Source: DTKY01 sp037440765
GTDB lineage: Bacteria > Acidobacteriota > Terriglobia > Bryobacterales > Bryobacteraceae
Direction of reading: 5' to 3'
Length of the DNA stretch: 64,000 nucleotides
NCBI GenBank assembly: GCA_037440765.1
Contig: JBBITL010000018.1
Coordinates: forward strand, 1 to 64,000
The translations under genes and the position numbers were made by a program. Shown here in pieces: positions 27,066 to 35,972 of the stretch. Under the pieces are notes generated by a model, which saw only the letters and a program-made list of their open reading frames with translations, ran no database searches and was not told where the DNA came from. Each line of letters starts with the position of its first letter. Position 1 is the stretch's first letter.

Positions 27066-27333
27066 CCGCCTGCTCCGGCGGGCTGTGGGGCCGGTAGCCC
27101 GCGGTTTGCATTGTCTGGCGGGCCTGCGCCGACGCTTCGGCAAGCACGTAGAAGAACGCTCCGTGCCGCACCCGCCGGAACAGGAAACCGCCCAGGTACT
27201 GGTCGACTTCCACGGCGTAGTCCACCCCGGCCGAGGTGAGCAGAGACTCCAGCGCCTTCGCCTCCGACAGCCGCTTGGCTATATAGACCAGTTCGACATC
27301 CCGCTCGCCGAAATGCTCCGCGTCGCGGCGCAT
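27046..27333 (-). CDS. Small DUF2007-like putative signal-transducing protein
   Basis: This 95-residue protein resembles the small DUF2007 fold: VELVYIAKRLSEAKALESLL at the start, then AGVDYAVEVDQYLGG and a C-terminal segment with VLAEASAQARQ. Members are thought to bind partners or ligands, but functions are not established. It is one base downstream of the next gene upstream (27335-27772), so the two form a pair. Its 3' end overlaps the convergent NHL gene by 20 bp. Confidence 0.6.
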   Translation of the reverse strand: MRRDAEHFGERDVELVYIAKRLSEAKALESLLTSAGVDYAVEVDQYLGGFLFRRVRHGAFFYVLAEASAQARQTMQTAGYRPHSPPEQAATGSRD

Positions 27334-27334
27334 C

Positions 27335-27772
27335 CTAGCCGCCCCTGACGCGCGCCGAGAAAGCCTCGTATGCGCCCGGCGAGTTCCTGTTCATCCACTG
27401 GATGAAGGCCTTGGCCACCGTCTCCAGGTTCCTGTACGCGTTCCGGTTCTTGTGTTGCTCGCGCACCTCCGGCAGCACGGCGCGGAACTTCTCCCAGACG
27501 TAGAGCAGCTCGCCGCCGCTCTGAAAGAACAGCTCCTGGTTCAGCACTCCGCCGGTGATGAACGACGCCACCATCTCCCAGTAGCTCAGCACCATTCGCG
27601 CGTAGGCGCTCTGCTCGGAGCCTGGCGGACAGAGGGCGTTCAGTTCCTCCAGGGTATCGGCCTTGAAGTCGCGGGAGAACCAGTCGCGCGCGGTCCGCAT
27701 CTTCGCCTCGCGCCGGAGTTCGTACAGGCGCAGCATCAGGTTCACGTCGTCGTAGGTGGCTTGGGCTTCCAT
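27335..27772 (-). CDS. Hypothetical 145-residue helical protein
   Basis: I do not recognise this protein family with confidence. Starting at ATG 27772 (MEAQATYDDVNLMLRLYELR) it is predicted to be mainly helical, with repeated aromatic positions (WFSRDF, YARMVLSYWEMVASFI, LLYVWEKF, AFIQWMN). It resembles short acidobacterial proteins of unknown function in the DUF4760-like style. It has no signal peptide or metal motif. It is paired with the DUF2007-like gene one base downstream and diverges from isocitrate dehydrogenase. The frame continues upstream to 27892, but that part overlaps the Icd promoter region. Confidence 0.6.
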   Translation of the reverse strand: MEAQATYDDVNLMLRLYELRREAKMRTARDWFSRDFKADTLEELNALCPPGSEQSAYARMVLSYWEMVASFITGGVLNQELFFQSGGELLYVWEKFRAVLPEVREQHKNRNAYRNLETVAKAFIQWMNRNSPGAYEAFSARVRGG

Positions 27773-27876
27773 GCAGTCAGCGTAGCAAAGAGGCCGCAAA
27801 AACGTACCCGCTACTGCCTTCCAGGTTGCGGACGGCGCTCGGCTCGTGCTACACAGTACGTGAGGCTGAGAAGCCC

Positions 27877-29343
27877 GTGAACACACCGACAACTAATTCA
27901 GGCAGGAAACTGGTTACGCTCATCCCCGGAGACGGAGTGGGACCCGAGTGCGTGCGAGCAGCGCAGCGAATCGTCGAGGCCACGGGCGCGGCTGTCGACT
28001 GGGAAGAGCGCCATGCTGGCGCGAGCCTCTTCCGGCAGGGTGTCGCCTCGGGCGTGCCTCAGGATACCATTGATTCGATCCGCAAGACCCGCGTCGCGCT
28101 GAAAGGCCCCCTGGAGACGCCGGTCGGTTTCGGCGAGAAAAGCGCTAACGTCACCCTCCGCAAGCTGTTCGAAACCTACGGCAACATACGGCCTGTGCGC
28201 GAGTTCCCGGGCGTTACGACTCCTTACAGCGGCCGCGGCATCGACCTGGTGGTGGTCCGTGAGAACGTCGAGGACCTCTACGCCGGCATTGAGCACATGC
28301 AGACCCCCGGGGTCGCACAGTGCCTCAAGCTCATCTCCAACAAAGGCTGCGAGAAGGTGATCCGCCTCGGCTTTGAGCTCGCGGTAGCCGAGGGGCGCAA
28401 GCGCGTGCACTGCGCGACCAAGTCCAACATCATGAAGCTGACCGAGGGGGCGTTCAAGCGCACCTTCGAGAAGGTCAGCGCGGAATACCCGGACATCGAG
28501 GCGCAGCACCTCATCATCGACAACTGCGCCCATCAGCTCGTCAAGAAGCCAGAGCAATTCGACGTCATCGTCACCACCAACATGAACGGGGACATCATCA
28601 GCGACCTGACGTCGGCGCTGGTGGGCGGACTGGGCTTCGCCCCCTCCGCCAACATCGGCAACGAGGCCGCCATCTTCGAGGCGGTGCACGGGTCAGCTCC
28701 GAAGTACGCTGGCAAGAACGTTATCAACCCGACGGCGGTCGTTCTGTCGGCGGCCCTTATGCTGCGCCACCTTGGGGAACTGGAAGCAGCCTCGGAGATC
28801 GAGCACGCCATCCTCGTGACGATCGAGGAGGGCAAGCACCGGACCGGCGATATCGTCGGCTACGACAAGGGCGCCTCAACCAGCGCCTTCACCGACGCGG
28901 TCATTGCGAACCTGGGCAGGGTCTCGGAGCGCTCGCAGGTCCGGGCCTACAAGCCGATCAGGCTGCCCAGGGTGGACCCGGCCGCCGATTTTATCCGGGC
29001 CAAAGAGCGGCGCGTGGTGGGCGTCGACGTATTCGTGGAGTCCGCGCTTTCGTCCGAGGAACTCGGCGCCAGCGTCGAGCAACTCGCCGCCGGGACGCCC
29101 GTGAAGCTGAAGATGGTCTCCAACCGGGGGACCAAGGTCTATCCGGCCATGGGCGCCATCACCGACTGCGTCGACCACTGGCGCTGCCGTTTCATTGTCC
29201 GGGAGGCGTCCTCCGATCTGAGCGACGCCGCCATCCTCGACCTGGTCAGCCGCATCGCCGGGCGCCACCGCTGGATGCACATCGAGAAGTTGCAGGAGTT
29301 CGACAAGGCCAATGGCTTCACCATGGCGCAGGGCGAGGATTAA
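27877..29343 (+). CDS. icd: Isocitrate dehydrogenase (Thermus-type)
   Basis: This 488-residue enzyme oxidises isocitrate to 2-oxoglutarate in the TCA cycle. Key motifs are LIPGDGVGPE, the substrate loop SANVTLRKLFETYGNIRP, VVRENVEDLYAGIEH, the dehydrogenase signature NMNGDIISDLTSALVGGLG, and EAVHGSAPKYAGKNVINPTA. The C-terminal extension of about 130 residues is the mark of the Thermus-type homodimeric enzyme rather than the E. coli type. NADP or NAD preference cannot be read safely. I place the start at GTG 27877 (GAGG about 11 bases upstream). An ATG at 27826 would add 17 residues from the promoter region. Confidence 0.93.
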   Translation: MNTPTTNSGRKLVTLIPGDGVGPECVRAAQRIVEATGAAVDWEERHAGASLFRQGVASGVPQDTIDSIRKTRVALKGPLETPVGFGEKSANVTLRKLFETYGNIRPVREFPGVTTPYSGRGIDLVVVRENVEDLYAGIEHMQTPGVAQCLKLISNKGCEKVIRLGFELAVAEGRKRVHCATKSNIMKLTEGAFKRTFEKVSAEYPDIEAQHLIIDNCAHQLVKKPEQFDVIVTTNMNGDIISDLTSALVGGLGFAPSANIGNEAAIFEAVHGSAPKYAGKNVINPTAVVLSAALMLRHLGELEAASEIEHAILVTIEEGKHRTGDIVGYDKGASTSAFTDAVIANLGRVSERSQVRAYKPIRLPRVDPAADFIRAKERRVVGVDVFVESALSSEELGASVEQLAAGTPVKLKMVSNRGTKVYPAMGAITDCVDHWRCRFIVREASSDLSDAAILDLVSRIAGRHRWMHIEKLQEFDKANGFTMAQGED

Positions 29344-29351
29344 CAGGTGAT

Positions 29352-29378
29352 GAGCGGGCCGCCGGCGAGGGGCGGCTC
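29352..29378. terminator. Hairpin between convergent icd and lysA
   Basis: GCCGCC (29359-29364) pairs with GGCGGC (29371-29376) around a 6-base loop, with partial pairing beyond it (GAGC/GCTC). It lies in the 33-bp gap between two convergent genes. There is no strong U-run, so it is only terminator-like. Confidence 0.33.
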
Positions 29379-30636
29379 AGACTGATTCGCCGCGGATGAG
29401 GTCGTCGAGGGTTTCGCGGGCGCGCACGACGCGCCAGTGGCCGCCCTCCACCAGGATCTCCGGCGGGCGGACGCGGGTGTTGTAATTGGACGCCAGCGCG
29501 AAACCGTAGGCGCCGGCCGTGCATACCGCCAGAAGATCGCCGGGAAGCGCGTTAGGCATCTCGCGGTCGAGCGCCAGAAAATCCCCTGATTCGCAGACCG
29601 GACCGACGACATCGGCCAAGACCGTCCCCCGCTCCATGCGCCTTACCGGCAGGATCTCGTGGTGGGACTGGTATAGCGACGGCCGGATCAGGTCCGTCAT
29701 GGCGGCGTCCACCACGATGAACTCCCGCGAGAGCGTGCGCTTGCGGTACAGGACCCGCGTGAGGAGCACTCCGGCCTCGCCGACTATTGAGCGGCCGGGC
29801 TCGAGCATCAGGAGCAGACCCTTGCCTTCCACCTTCGCGCGGACCCGTGAGGCGAACTCCCCGACGTCGGGCGTGCGGTCCCCCGGCTTGTAGGCTACCC
29901 CCAGGCCGCCGCCCAGGTCCAGGTGCCGGATGGGCAGTCCCATGCCGCGCAGACGGCCCACAAGGTCCAGCATCCGGTCCAGCGCCTCCAGTATGCGGCC
30001 GGCATCCAGGATCTGGCTGCCGACGTGACAACTCACTCCTTCGGCGGCCACGTTCCGGCAAATCTGCGCGCGGCGGTAGATTTCCTCCACTTCCGAGATG
30101 TCTATGCCGAACTTGTGCTGCCGCAGGCCGGTGGAGATGTACGGGTGGGCTCCGGCTTCCACGTCGGGGTTGACGCGCAGAGCGATCCGCGCCTTCACGC
30201 CCTGGCGCGCCGCCAGGGAGTCGATGAGCGCAATCTCCGCGCCGGATTCGCAGTTGAAGCTGTGGATCCCGTGACGCAGCGCGTATTCAACCTCATCGGC
30301 CGTCTTGCCAACCCCGGAGAAGGTCACGCGCGCCGGATCGCCGCCAGCCCGGACTACCCGGAACAGTTCGCCCCCCGAAACCACGTCGAAGCCTGCGCCG
30401 GCTCTTGCCAGCAGCGCCAGCACAGCCAGGCTGGAGTTGGCTTTCACCGCGTAGCAGATCATGTGCGGCAGCCCGTCGAGGCCCGCGTCGTAGGCCCGGA
30501 ACCGGTCCAGCACGGCGCCGGCCGAGTACACGTAGCATGGGGTGCCCTCGCGCGCGGCGATGTCTGCCAGGGCCACATCCCCGCAACACAGCGACCCGTT
30601 CCTGTAGGTAAAAGCGCCGGAGGAGCCTGGGTTCAT
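29377..30636 (-). CDS. lysA: Diaminopimelate decarboxylase
   Basis: This 419-residue fold-type III PLP decarboxylase makes lysine from meso-diaminopimelate. The PLP lysine is K65 in YAVKANSS. Also visible are GAGFDVVSGGELFRV, the specificity helix region KFGIDISEVEE, CHVGSQILDAG, the phosphate loop LDLGGGLGV, EPGRSIVGEAG, the active-site CESGDFLA and GAYGFALASNYN. The stop of the phosphatase and the start of lysA are not shared; rather, the lysA start ATG at 30636 overlaps the phosphatase stop by four bases, so the two genes are translationally coupled with the phosphatase first. Confidence 0.95.
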   Translation of the reverse strand: MNPGSSGAFTYRNGSLCCGDVALADIAAREGTPCYVYSAGAVLDRFRAYDAGLDGLPHMICYAVKANSSLAVLALLARAGAGFDVVSGGELFRVVRAGGDPARVTFSGVGKTADEVEYALRHGIHSFNCESGAEIALIDSLAARQGVKARIALRVNPDVEAGAHPYISTGLRQHKFGIDISEVEEIYRRAQICRNVAAEGVSCHVGSQILDAGRILEALDRMLDLVGRLRGMGLPIRHLDLGGGLGVAYKPGDRTPDVGEFASRVRAKVEGKGLLLMLEPGRSIVGEAGVLLTRVLYRKRTLSREFIVVDAAMTDLIRPSLYQSHHEILPVRRMERGTVLADVVGPVCESGDFLALDREMPNALPGDLLAVCTAGAYGFALASNYNTRVRPPEILVEGGHWRVVRARETLDDLIRGESV

Positions 30637-32387
30637 TTCACTTTCATCACTATCAGGGTCTGGTCATCCGATGTGCCGGCCCCGTCGGCGAAGCGGTCGA
30701 TGTCCGCGAAGACGGCGTCCACCAGGGCTTGCGGGGAAGCCTGCCCGTGGCGCTCGATGAGAAGTCTCAGCCTCTTCCTGCCGTAGTGCTCGGCGGCGGG
30801 GTTGTGCTGGTCCTCGATCCCGTCCGAGTAGAGCACGATCAGATCCCCCGGCTGCGCGGCGAAGGAGAGTTCATCGTACTCCCGCTCCTCCAGCAGGCCG
30901 AGCGGCACGCCTTCCACGCGGGGCGAATGCAGCTCGCCGCCGCGCGAGATCAGGGGGGGCATGGAGCCCGCGTTGGCCATACGGAGCTTCCTGGTCCGGT
31001 GCTGCCACTCCACCACCAGCAGGGTTACGAAACGCGCGTCGGCCTTGCGCTCCAGCAAAGCTGTGTTCAGGGACTTCATCAGTTCGGAAGGCCTGGCGCG
31101 GGCCGGCGCCATGGTTCTGAGCAGGCCGCTCACCAGGGCGGCGTAGAGAGCCGCCGCCGCGCCCTTTCCGCTTACGTCTCCCATGGCGATCACGGTGCGC
31201 TCGCGGCCCTGCTGGAAGAAATCGTAAAGGTCTCCGCTGATTTCGCGCGCCGGACGCACGCCCGTGGCTATCTCCAGGCCGGGGATCTCGGGCGCCTGAC
31301 GCGGGAGCAGGATCGACTGGAGCTCCCGGGCGGCCTGCAAGTCCGTCTCCATGCGCTGCTTGCCGGCCGCGACTTCCTGGTAGAGTCGCGCGTTCTCGAT
31401 CGAGATGGCAATCTGGGGGGCCAGCAGCGAGAGCGTCCTGACGTGGTCCTCGGTGAAGAACCCGATACTCTCGCTTTCAAGGTCCATCACGCCGATCACG
31501 TTGTCCCGGACCACCAGGGGCACGGCTACCTCGCTCCGGATATCCGGGTGCAGCGGGATGTAGCGGGGATCGGCGACGGTATCCTCCACGCGGATCACCT
31601 CCCGCAATTGCGCGGCGGCGCCGGTGATGCCCTTTCCGAGCGGGATGTTGTCGGCCGGGACACGCTCGTCGTAGCGCGAGCTGAAGCGGTGCCGCAGCAG
31701 GCTGCGCTGCTCGTCGACCAGCATGACGCTGAACGAGTCGAACAGGATCAGGGACCGGACCGCGGCGGCGATCTTGGTGAGCAGCGTATCCAGGTCCAGG
31801 ATCGAGGAGAATTCCTGCGACAGGCGGCTCAGCGTGCGGAGTGTCCGGTTCTGACGCTCCACCCGGCGGTAAAGGCGCGCGTTGTCGATCGCCGCCGCCA
31901 CGCGGGAGGCGATGAGCTGGAGCGTGGACTGCTCGAAGTCGCCGTACGCGTTGGGCGTGGTGGACTGCATGTCGATGACGCCCACCAGCTTCCCGCCCCG
32001 GCCGAGCATCGGCACGGCCAGTTCCGTCCGCACCGCGTCCACCACGCTCAGGTATCTGGGGTCGCTCAACACATCGCCAGACAGGACCGGACGGCGCTCC
32101 ATCGCGGCCAAGCCGGTAAGGCCCTCGCCCAGGGCGACCTGCATCTTCTCGACCACCTCCCGGCGATGCCCGATGGCGTAGTGGATCCTCAGCTGCCGCG
32201 TTCGCTCGCTGTAGAGCAGGATGGCGAACAGCTCGCAGGGAATCACCCGGGTGATCACGCCGGCCACGCTGGCCAGCAGGCGGTCCAGGTCCAGGGTCTC
32301 GCTGGCGACGGCGGCGATCTCCAGGAAAAAATCGAGCAGTTCCTCGCGTTCGCGGAAACGGGCCGAGGAGCGGGGTGTCGTCGGCAT
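30633..32387 (-). CDS. GAF-GAF-PP2C (RsbU/SpoIIE-type) serine phosphatase
   Basis: This 584-residue cytoplasmic protein has two GAF domains (about 20-170 and 190-345; ALGEGLTGLAAMERRPV and PLGKGITGAAAQLREVI) and a C-terminal PP2C/SpoIIE phosphatase (about 375-584). Metal-binding motifs are EISGDLYDFF, MGDVSGKGAAAALYAA, YSDGIEDQHN and SDDQTLIVMK. Such proteins dephosphorylate anti-sigma-factor antagonists in partner-switching pathways in response to a GAF ligand. No antagonist or anti-sigma kinase gene lies nearby. It precedes lysA with a 4-base overlap, an odd pairing. The GAF ligand is unknown. Confidence 0.92.
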   Translation of the reverse strand: MPTTPRSSARFREREELLDFFLEIAAVASETLDLDRLLASVAGVITRVIPCELFAILLYSERTRQLRIHYAIGHRREVVEKMQVALGEGLTGLAAMERRPVLSGDVLSDPRYLSVVDAVRTELAVPMLGRGGKLVGVIDMQSTTPNAYGDFEQSTLQLIASRVAAAIDNARLYRRVERQNRTLRTLSRLSQEFSSILDLDTLLTKIAAAVRSLILFDSFSVMLVDEQRSLLRHRFSSRYDERVPADNIPLGKGITGAAAQLREVIRVEDTVADPRYIPLHPDIRSEVAVPLVVRDNVIGVMDLESESIGFFTEDHVRTLSLLAPQIAISIENARLYQEVAAGKQRMETDLQAARELQSILLPRQAPEIPGLEIATGVRPAREISGDLYDFFQQGRERTVIAMGDVSGKGAAAALYAALVSGLLRTMAPARARPSELMKSLNTALLERKADARFVTLLVVEWQHRTRKLRMANAGSMPPLISRGGELHSPRVEGVPLGLLEEREYDELSFAAQPGDLIVLYSDGIEDQHNPAAEHYGRKRLRLLIERHGQASPQALVDAVFADIDRFADGAGTSDDQTLIVMKVK

Positions 32388-32395
32388 GCGGGCGC

Positions 32396-33208
32396 CTAGG
32401 CCGCCTCGACGATCTTGACGCTGGCGCTGGCGCCGATGCGCGTTGCGCCGGCGTCCACCATGCGCCGGAAGTCCTCGATGGTGCGAATGCCGCCCGCCGC
32501 CTTCACGCCGACCCTGGGGCCCACCACCTGGCGCATGAGGGCCACGTCCTCGGCGGTCGCCCCGCCGGAGGCGAAACCGGTCGAGGTCTTCACGTAATCA
32601 GCTCCGGCCAGCTTGGCGATGGCGGAGGCGATGGCCTTCTGCCGGTCATCGAGCAGCGCGTTCTCGAGGATGGTCTTGACGATGGCTCCGGCGCGGTGGC
32701 AGGCTTCCGCCACGGCGCGGATCTCCCGATCCACAACGTCGTAGTCCCCCGAGCGGAGCGCGCCCACGTTGATGACCATGTCGATTTCCTGAGCGCCGTC
32801 ACAGAGGGCGGCCTCCGCCTCCGCGCACTTGATGGCGGCGGTGGAGGCGCCGAGTGGAAACCCGGCCACGGTGCAAACCTTGACGCACGAGCCGGCCAGC
32901 GCGGAGGCCGCCAGCGGCACCCAGTACGGGTTGACGCAGACGCTGGCGAAGCGGTGCTCGCGGGCCTCGCGGCACAAGCGCAGGATGTCATCGCGGGTGG
33001 CTTCGGGCTTCAGAAGAGTGTGATCGATCAGGCTCGCCACACGCAGGATCGAGCCGGCCAGGCCGGGGCAGCAGGACAACCGGTCCGCTCCGGCCGCGAT
33101 GACGGCTTCCGCCTGCCGGGAACGCGCTTCCGGGCTTGACTGCCGGCATCCGGCGCACTCATACCCGCACGGATAGTGGCCGTCCTCCGGTCGAGAAGGG
33201 CAGAACAT
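32396..33208 (-). CDS. deoC: Deoxyribose-phosphate aldolase with Cys-rich N-terminal extension
   Basis: DeoC cleaves deoxyribose 5-phosphate to acetaldehyde and glyceraldehyde 3-phosphate. The barrel starts at LIDHTLLKPEATRDDI and shows FASVCVNPYWVPLA, VCTVAGFPLGA, EIDMVINVGAL, KTILE, the Schiff-base lysine in ADYVKTSTGF, and KAAGGIRT. The usual DeoC is about 220 residues; this one is 270. The extra 55 or so N-terminal residues contain cysteines at 3, 14, 18 and 21, the last three as CGYECAGC (C-x3-C-x2-C), and another Cys pair further on. I chose ATG 33208; a TTG at 33232 is possible. The extension could bind metal, but that is inference. Confidence 0.93.
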   Translation of the reverse strand: MFCPSRPEDGHYPCGYECAGCRQSSPEARSRQAEAVIAAGADRLSCCPGLAGSILRVASLIDHTLLKPEATRDDILRLCREAREHRFASVCVNPYWVPLAASALAGSCVKVCTVAGFPLGASTAAIKCAEAEAALCDGAQEIDMVINVGALRSGDYDVVDREIRAVAEACHRAGAIVKTILENALLDDRQKAIASAIAKLAGADYVKTSTGFASGGATAEDVALMRQVVGPRVGVKAAGGIRTIEDFRRMVDAGATRIGASASVKIVEAA

Positions 33209-33813
33209 AACGTGGAGTCGGGAGTCTACCAAGTCGTTCGTGGAAGCCTATAATAACACAGGGCTGGGAGCCGGACCGGCCATGACGCCGGCCACGACGC
33301 GCTGCGCCAGGAAACAAGAAAGAAGAACCGCACCGGGAGGCTGCGGAAGCAAGCATCGCCTCTCTCCCGATGCGGTCCGCCCTGCTGGGCTGGGATCCGG
33401 CGCCGGTGCACCTGGTGTGATCAACACCCGCTAGTCAGTTCCATCCCTGGTGAGGCCCGCGTCGATTCTTCTTCCTGCACCACGAATGCCAGATGGCGAC
33501 CGAAACCTGTGGTCCCCGGTGAGACTTCACAAAACCGTATAAGAACGAAAAAAAGTCCCTCTGTTGCAACCGTAGGCCGGTTGGATGAGAGGAATGAATC
33601 CAAAACATCGTCTCCCGCGAGCACGCCGTCTGGTTAAGCCTCTCATCCCCTTCCTGCCAGTTGCAGCAGAGGGCAGGTTCAAAGAACTACTTCATCAATT
33701 CGTTCCAACTCTCTGCAACCGAAGCGCCACCGGCGGAGGTCCATAAGGCATTGAAACCAAAGGGCCGCAAGCGCAGCCGGTGCCGTGTTTCTCTGGAACT
33801 TCACTGCACCGGG
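33209..33813. other. Gene-poor stretch between deoC and the heparinase-like gene
   Basis: About 600 bases without a convincing gene. Small frames on both strands lack family-like sequence or good ribosome sites. A TATAAT-like element lies near 33249. Stretches such as the A-rich run near 33540-33555 are lower in GC than the neighbours. I looked for tRNA, tmRNA, RNase P and 6S-like signatures and saw none that I can support. Confidence 0.5.
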
Positions 33814-33830
33814 TGTGTCAGTGTGACACA
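33814..33830. promoter_or_regulatory. Palindrome TGTGTCA-GTG-TGACACA
   Basis: Perfect 7-base arms around GTG end 16 bases before ATG 33847, just upstream of the GAGG ribosome site. It could be an operator or an RNA hairpin that occludes translation. Confidence 0.45.
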
Positions 33831-33846
33831 ATCGAGGCTCATGGGC

Positions 33847-35172
33847 ATGGGCACGTTCATGCTGCTGGCAGCACTGCTGAGCGCCCCGGCGTGGAGCCAG
33901 GAGCAGGACTTCCGGGTCTACGGCGAGACTCCCCGTCTCTTCCTTCAGCCGCGCCGCCTGCTTCTGCTCGAGAGGGAGAGGGACCGGCAATCCATGCGCT
34001 GGCAGCAGTTCCGCCAACTCGTGGAGGGCAAAGCGCAGTGGCCGGAACCCGGCCTGGCCATGGCCCTGTACGGCCGCATATCAGGCGAAGAGGCTGCCTG
34101 CCGGGAGGCCGTCCGCTGGGCCCGAACACCGGGAGCCGGCCTTCGCCAGACAGCCGTCGTATTTGACTGGTGCCGGGCCGTGCTTACCCAAGAGGACTCC
34201 GCGGCGCTGGTCTCCGCTCTGGAGCGCGGCATAGCGGCGCCCAGGCAGACTGCGGTATCGGAGGTGCGCGACCGTGTCCTGGCCGCCGTGGCCATAGCGG
34301 ATCACAAGCCGGATGCCGCCGAGCGCGAGCTGCGGTTCACTGTGCGGGACTGGTGGAGGGGCCGTATCGTGCCCGCCATGGAACGTGGAGAGGATGCTCT
34401 TCCAGCAGACGAGGCGCTGGCTCTGTTCGAGATCCTGCACGTCATCCGCGACAACCTGCACCTGGACCTGCGTTCGCCGCTCGAGGACTTTTTTCTGGGC
34501 TTGCCGCGCTCCAGACTGCTGGGCTACTATCCGGAACCCTACCGGGCGGCCGAGAACGCGTACTACCTTCCGGCGCCCGGCCCCGTTGACCGGCCGGACC
34601 TGCGGCGCGCGGCGCTGGCCCGCGCGGCCGATTTGTGCCAGGTCGCCTTCGATGCCGGCTCGCTGGGGAGCCAGTTCTTGCAGGGATGGCTCATCCGCGA
34701 TACCCTCCTGATGCGAAGCCCGCTGGGTATTGTCTACGAGCTGCTCTGGGCCAATCCGTACCTTCCCGGCCTGAGCCATCACCACTCTCCGCCTTTCTTC
34801 CACGATCAGCGGCTGGGCCGGCTCTTCGTGCGCTCAAGCTGGGAAGAGGACGCCGTCTGGCTGTCTTTCGCAGACGGCCGGCTCCGGGTGTTCGAGCAAG
34901 GCGGATTGCGCGGCGCCGTGCTGCCGGCGGCGCCGAAGCCGCTCCGTCTGGGAGACGTGGCCGTGGTGGCGGCGCAGACCGCCGGAGGCGAAATCACCAT
35001 CCCTGGCCTGGGAGCCCGGCAGGTCTTTCTGATCGGCCTGCGCCCCGGGCGGAGCTACGAGGTGAAGGCAGACGAGGATAAGCCGGCGCGCAAAACGGCG
35101 GACCCTGCCGGCATCCTCGGCGTGGCGCTCAAGCAGGCGGGCGCAGTCAAAATCAGGGAGATCCGCCAGTAG
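33847..35172 (+). CDS. Secreted heparinase II/III-like protein (tentative)
   Basis: This 441-residue protein begins at ATG 33847 (GAGG nine bases upstream) with a signal peptide (MGTFMLLAALLSAPAWS); an ATG at 33841 is close by. The N-terminal ETPRLFLQPRRLLLLER and following helices resemble the helical toroid of heparinase/alginate-lyase-type proteins. The C-terminal part, LFVRSSWEEDAVWLSFADG, resembles the beta-sandwich start of heparinase II/III proteins. I cannot point to catalytic residues, so the lyase function is unproven. It is preceded by a strong palindrome and a long non-coding stretch and converges on larB. Confidence 0.5.
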   Translation: MGTFMLLAALLSAPAWSQEQDFRVYGETPRLFLQPRRLLLLERERDRQSMRWQQFRQLVEGKAQWPEPGLAMALYGRISGEEAACREAVRWARTPGAGLRQTAVVFDWCRAVLTQEDSAALVSALERGIAAPRQTAVSEVRDRVLAAVAIADHKPDAAERELRFTVRDWWRGRIVPAMERGEDALPADEALALFEILHVIRDNLHLDLRSPLEDFFLGLPRSRLLGYYPEPYRAAENAYYLPAPGPVDRPDLRRAALARAADLCQVAFDAGSLGSQFLQGWLIRDTLLMRSPLGIVYELLWANPYLPGLSHHHSPPFFHDQRLGRLFVRSSWEEDAVWLSFADGRLRVFEQGGLRGAVLPAAPKPLRLGDVAVVAAQTAGGEITIPGLGARQVFLIGLRPGRSYEVKADEDKPARKTADPAGILGVALKQAGAVKIREIRQ

Positions 35173-35185
35173 CCCGGTATCGCCC

Positions 35186-35202
35186 GCGGCGTGGCCCGCC
35201 GC
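35186..35202. terminator. Hairpin between convergent genes
   Basis: GCGGCG (35186-35191) and CGCCGC (35197-35202) form a 6-bp stem with a 5-base loop in the 36-bp gap between the heparinase-like gene and larB. A short pyrimidine tract (GTCCCTT) follows on the plus strand. Confidence 0.3.
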
Positions 35203-35208
35203 CGTCCC

Positions 35209-35955
35209 TTACAGTTTGTTGATCAGGCTGGCGACGTACCCGCCGCCGAAACCGTTGTCGATGTTTACCACCGTGATGTTGCTCGAACAACTGTTGAGCA
35301 TGGTGAGCAGGGCCGACAGCCCGCCGAAACTGGCGCCGTAGCCGATGCTGGTGGGCACGGCGATCACCGGGCCGCCCACCAGCCCTCCCACCACGCTCGG
35401 CAGCGCGCCCTCCATGCCGGCCACCACCACCACCACGCGGGCGCTGACCAGCCGCTCACGGTTGCTCATCAGCCGGTGTATGCCCGCCACGCCGATGTCG
35501 TGAATGGCATCCACTTCGTTGCCCATGACCTCGGCCGTGACCTGGGCCTCTTCGGCGACGGGGATGTCGCTGGTCCCGGCGCACACAACTGCGATCTTTC
35601 CCTTGCCCCGGATCGTGCGGTCGCCCCACACTCGGATCGCGCCGCTGAGCGGGAAGTACTCAGCGTTGCGGATCTTCGCGGTAACCAGCGCGGCCGCTTT
35701 TTCCTCCGCCCGCGTGATGAGCACGTTCTTGACGTTCTGGAGAAGGCGTGTGGCTATGCCCAGCACTTGCTCGGGAGTCTTGCCTTTGCCGAAAATCACC
35801 TCGGGCATGCCGTGTCGCAAGGCCCTGTGGTGGTCCACTTTGGCGAAGCCCAGATCCTCGAAGGGCAGGTGCCGCACCCGCTCTACTGCCGCGTCCACGG
35901 ATAGTTTCCTGGTTCTTACGAGAGACAGCACCTCGCGCAGTTGTTCGGTAGTCAT
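35209..35955 (-). CDS. larB: Nickel-pincer cofactor biosynthesis protein LarB
   Basis: This 248-residue protein matches LarB, an AIR-carboxylase-like enzyme that carboxylates and hydrolyses nicotinic acid adenine dinucleotide, the first step to the nickel-pincer cofactor of lactate racemase and relatives. Family marks are FGKGKTPEQVLGIA, VVCAGTSDIPVAEEA, DIGVAGIHRLM, VVVAGMEGALPSVVGGLV and VPTSIGYGASFGG. I use ATG 35955 (MTTEQLREVL); the open frame continues far upstream through the DUF192 gene and is spurious there. larC, larE and a racemase gene are not in this window. It lies 17 bp after the DUF192 lipoprotein gene. Confidence 0.92.
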   Translation of the reverse strand: MTTEQLREVLSLVRTRKLSVDAAVERVRHLPFEDLGFAKVDHHRALRHGMPEVIFGKGKTPEQVLGIATRLLQNVKNVLITRAEEKAAALVTAKIRNAEYFPLSGAIRVWGDRTIRGKGKIAVVCAGTSDIPVAEEAQVTAEVMGNEVDAIHDIGVAGIHRLMSNRERLVSARVVVVVAGMEGALPSVVGGLVGGPVIAVPTSIGYGASFGGLSALLTMLNSCSSNITVVNIDNGFGGGYVASLINKL

Positions 35956-35972
35956 GATTACTACCAAGGATA

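Noticed and set aside
33209..33813. A structural RNA such as 6S, tmRNA or RNase P RNA
   Set aside because: None of the conserved core sequences I know were found on either strand.
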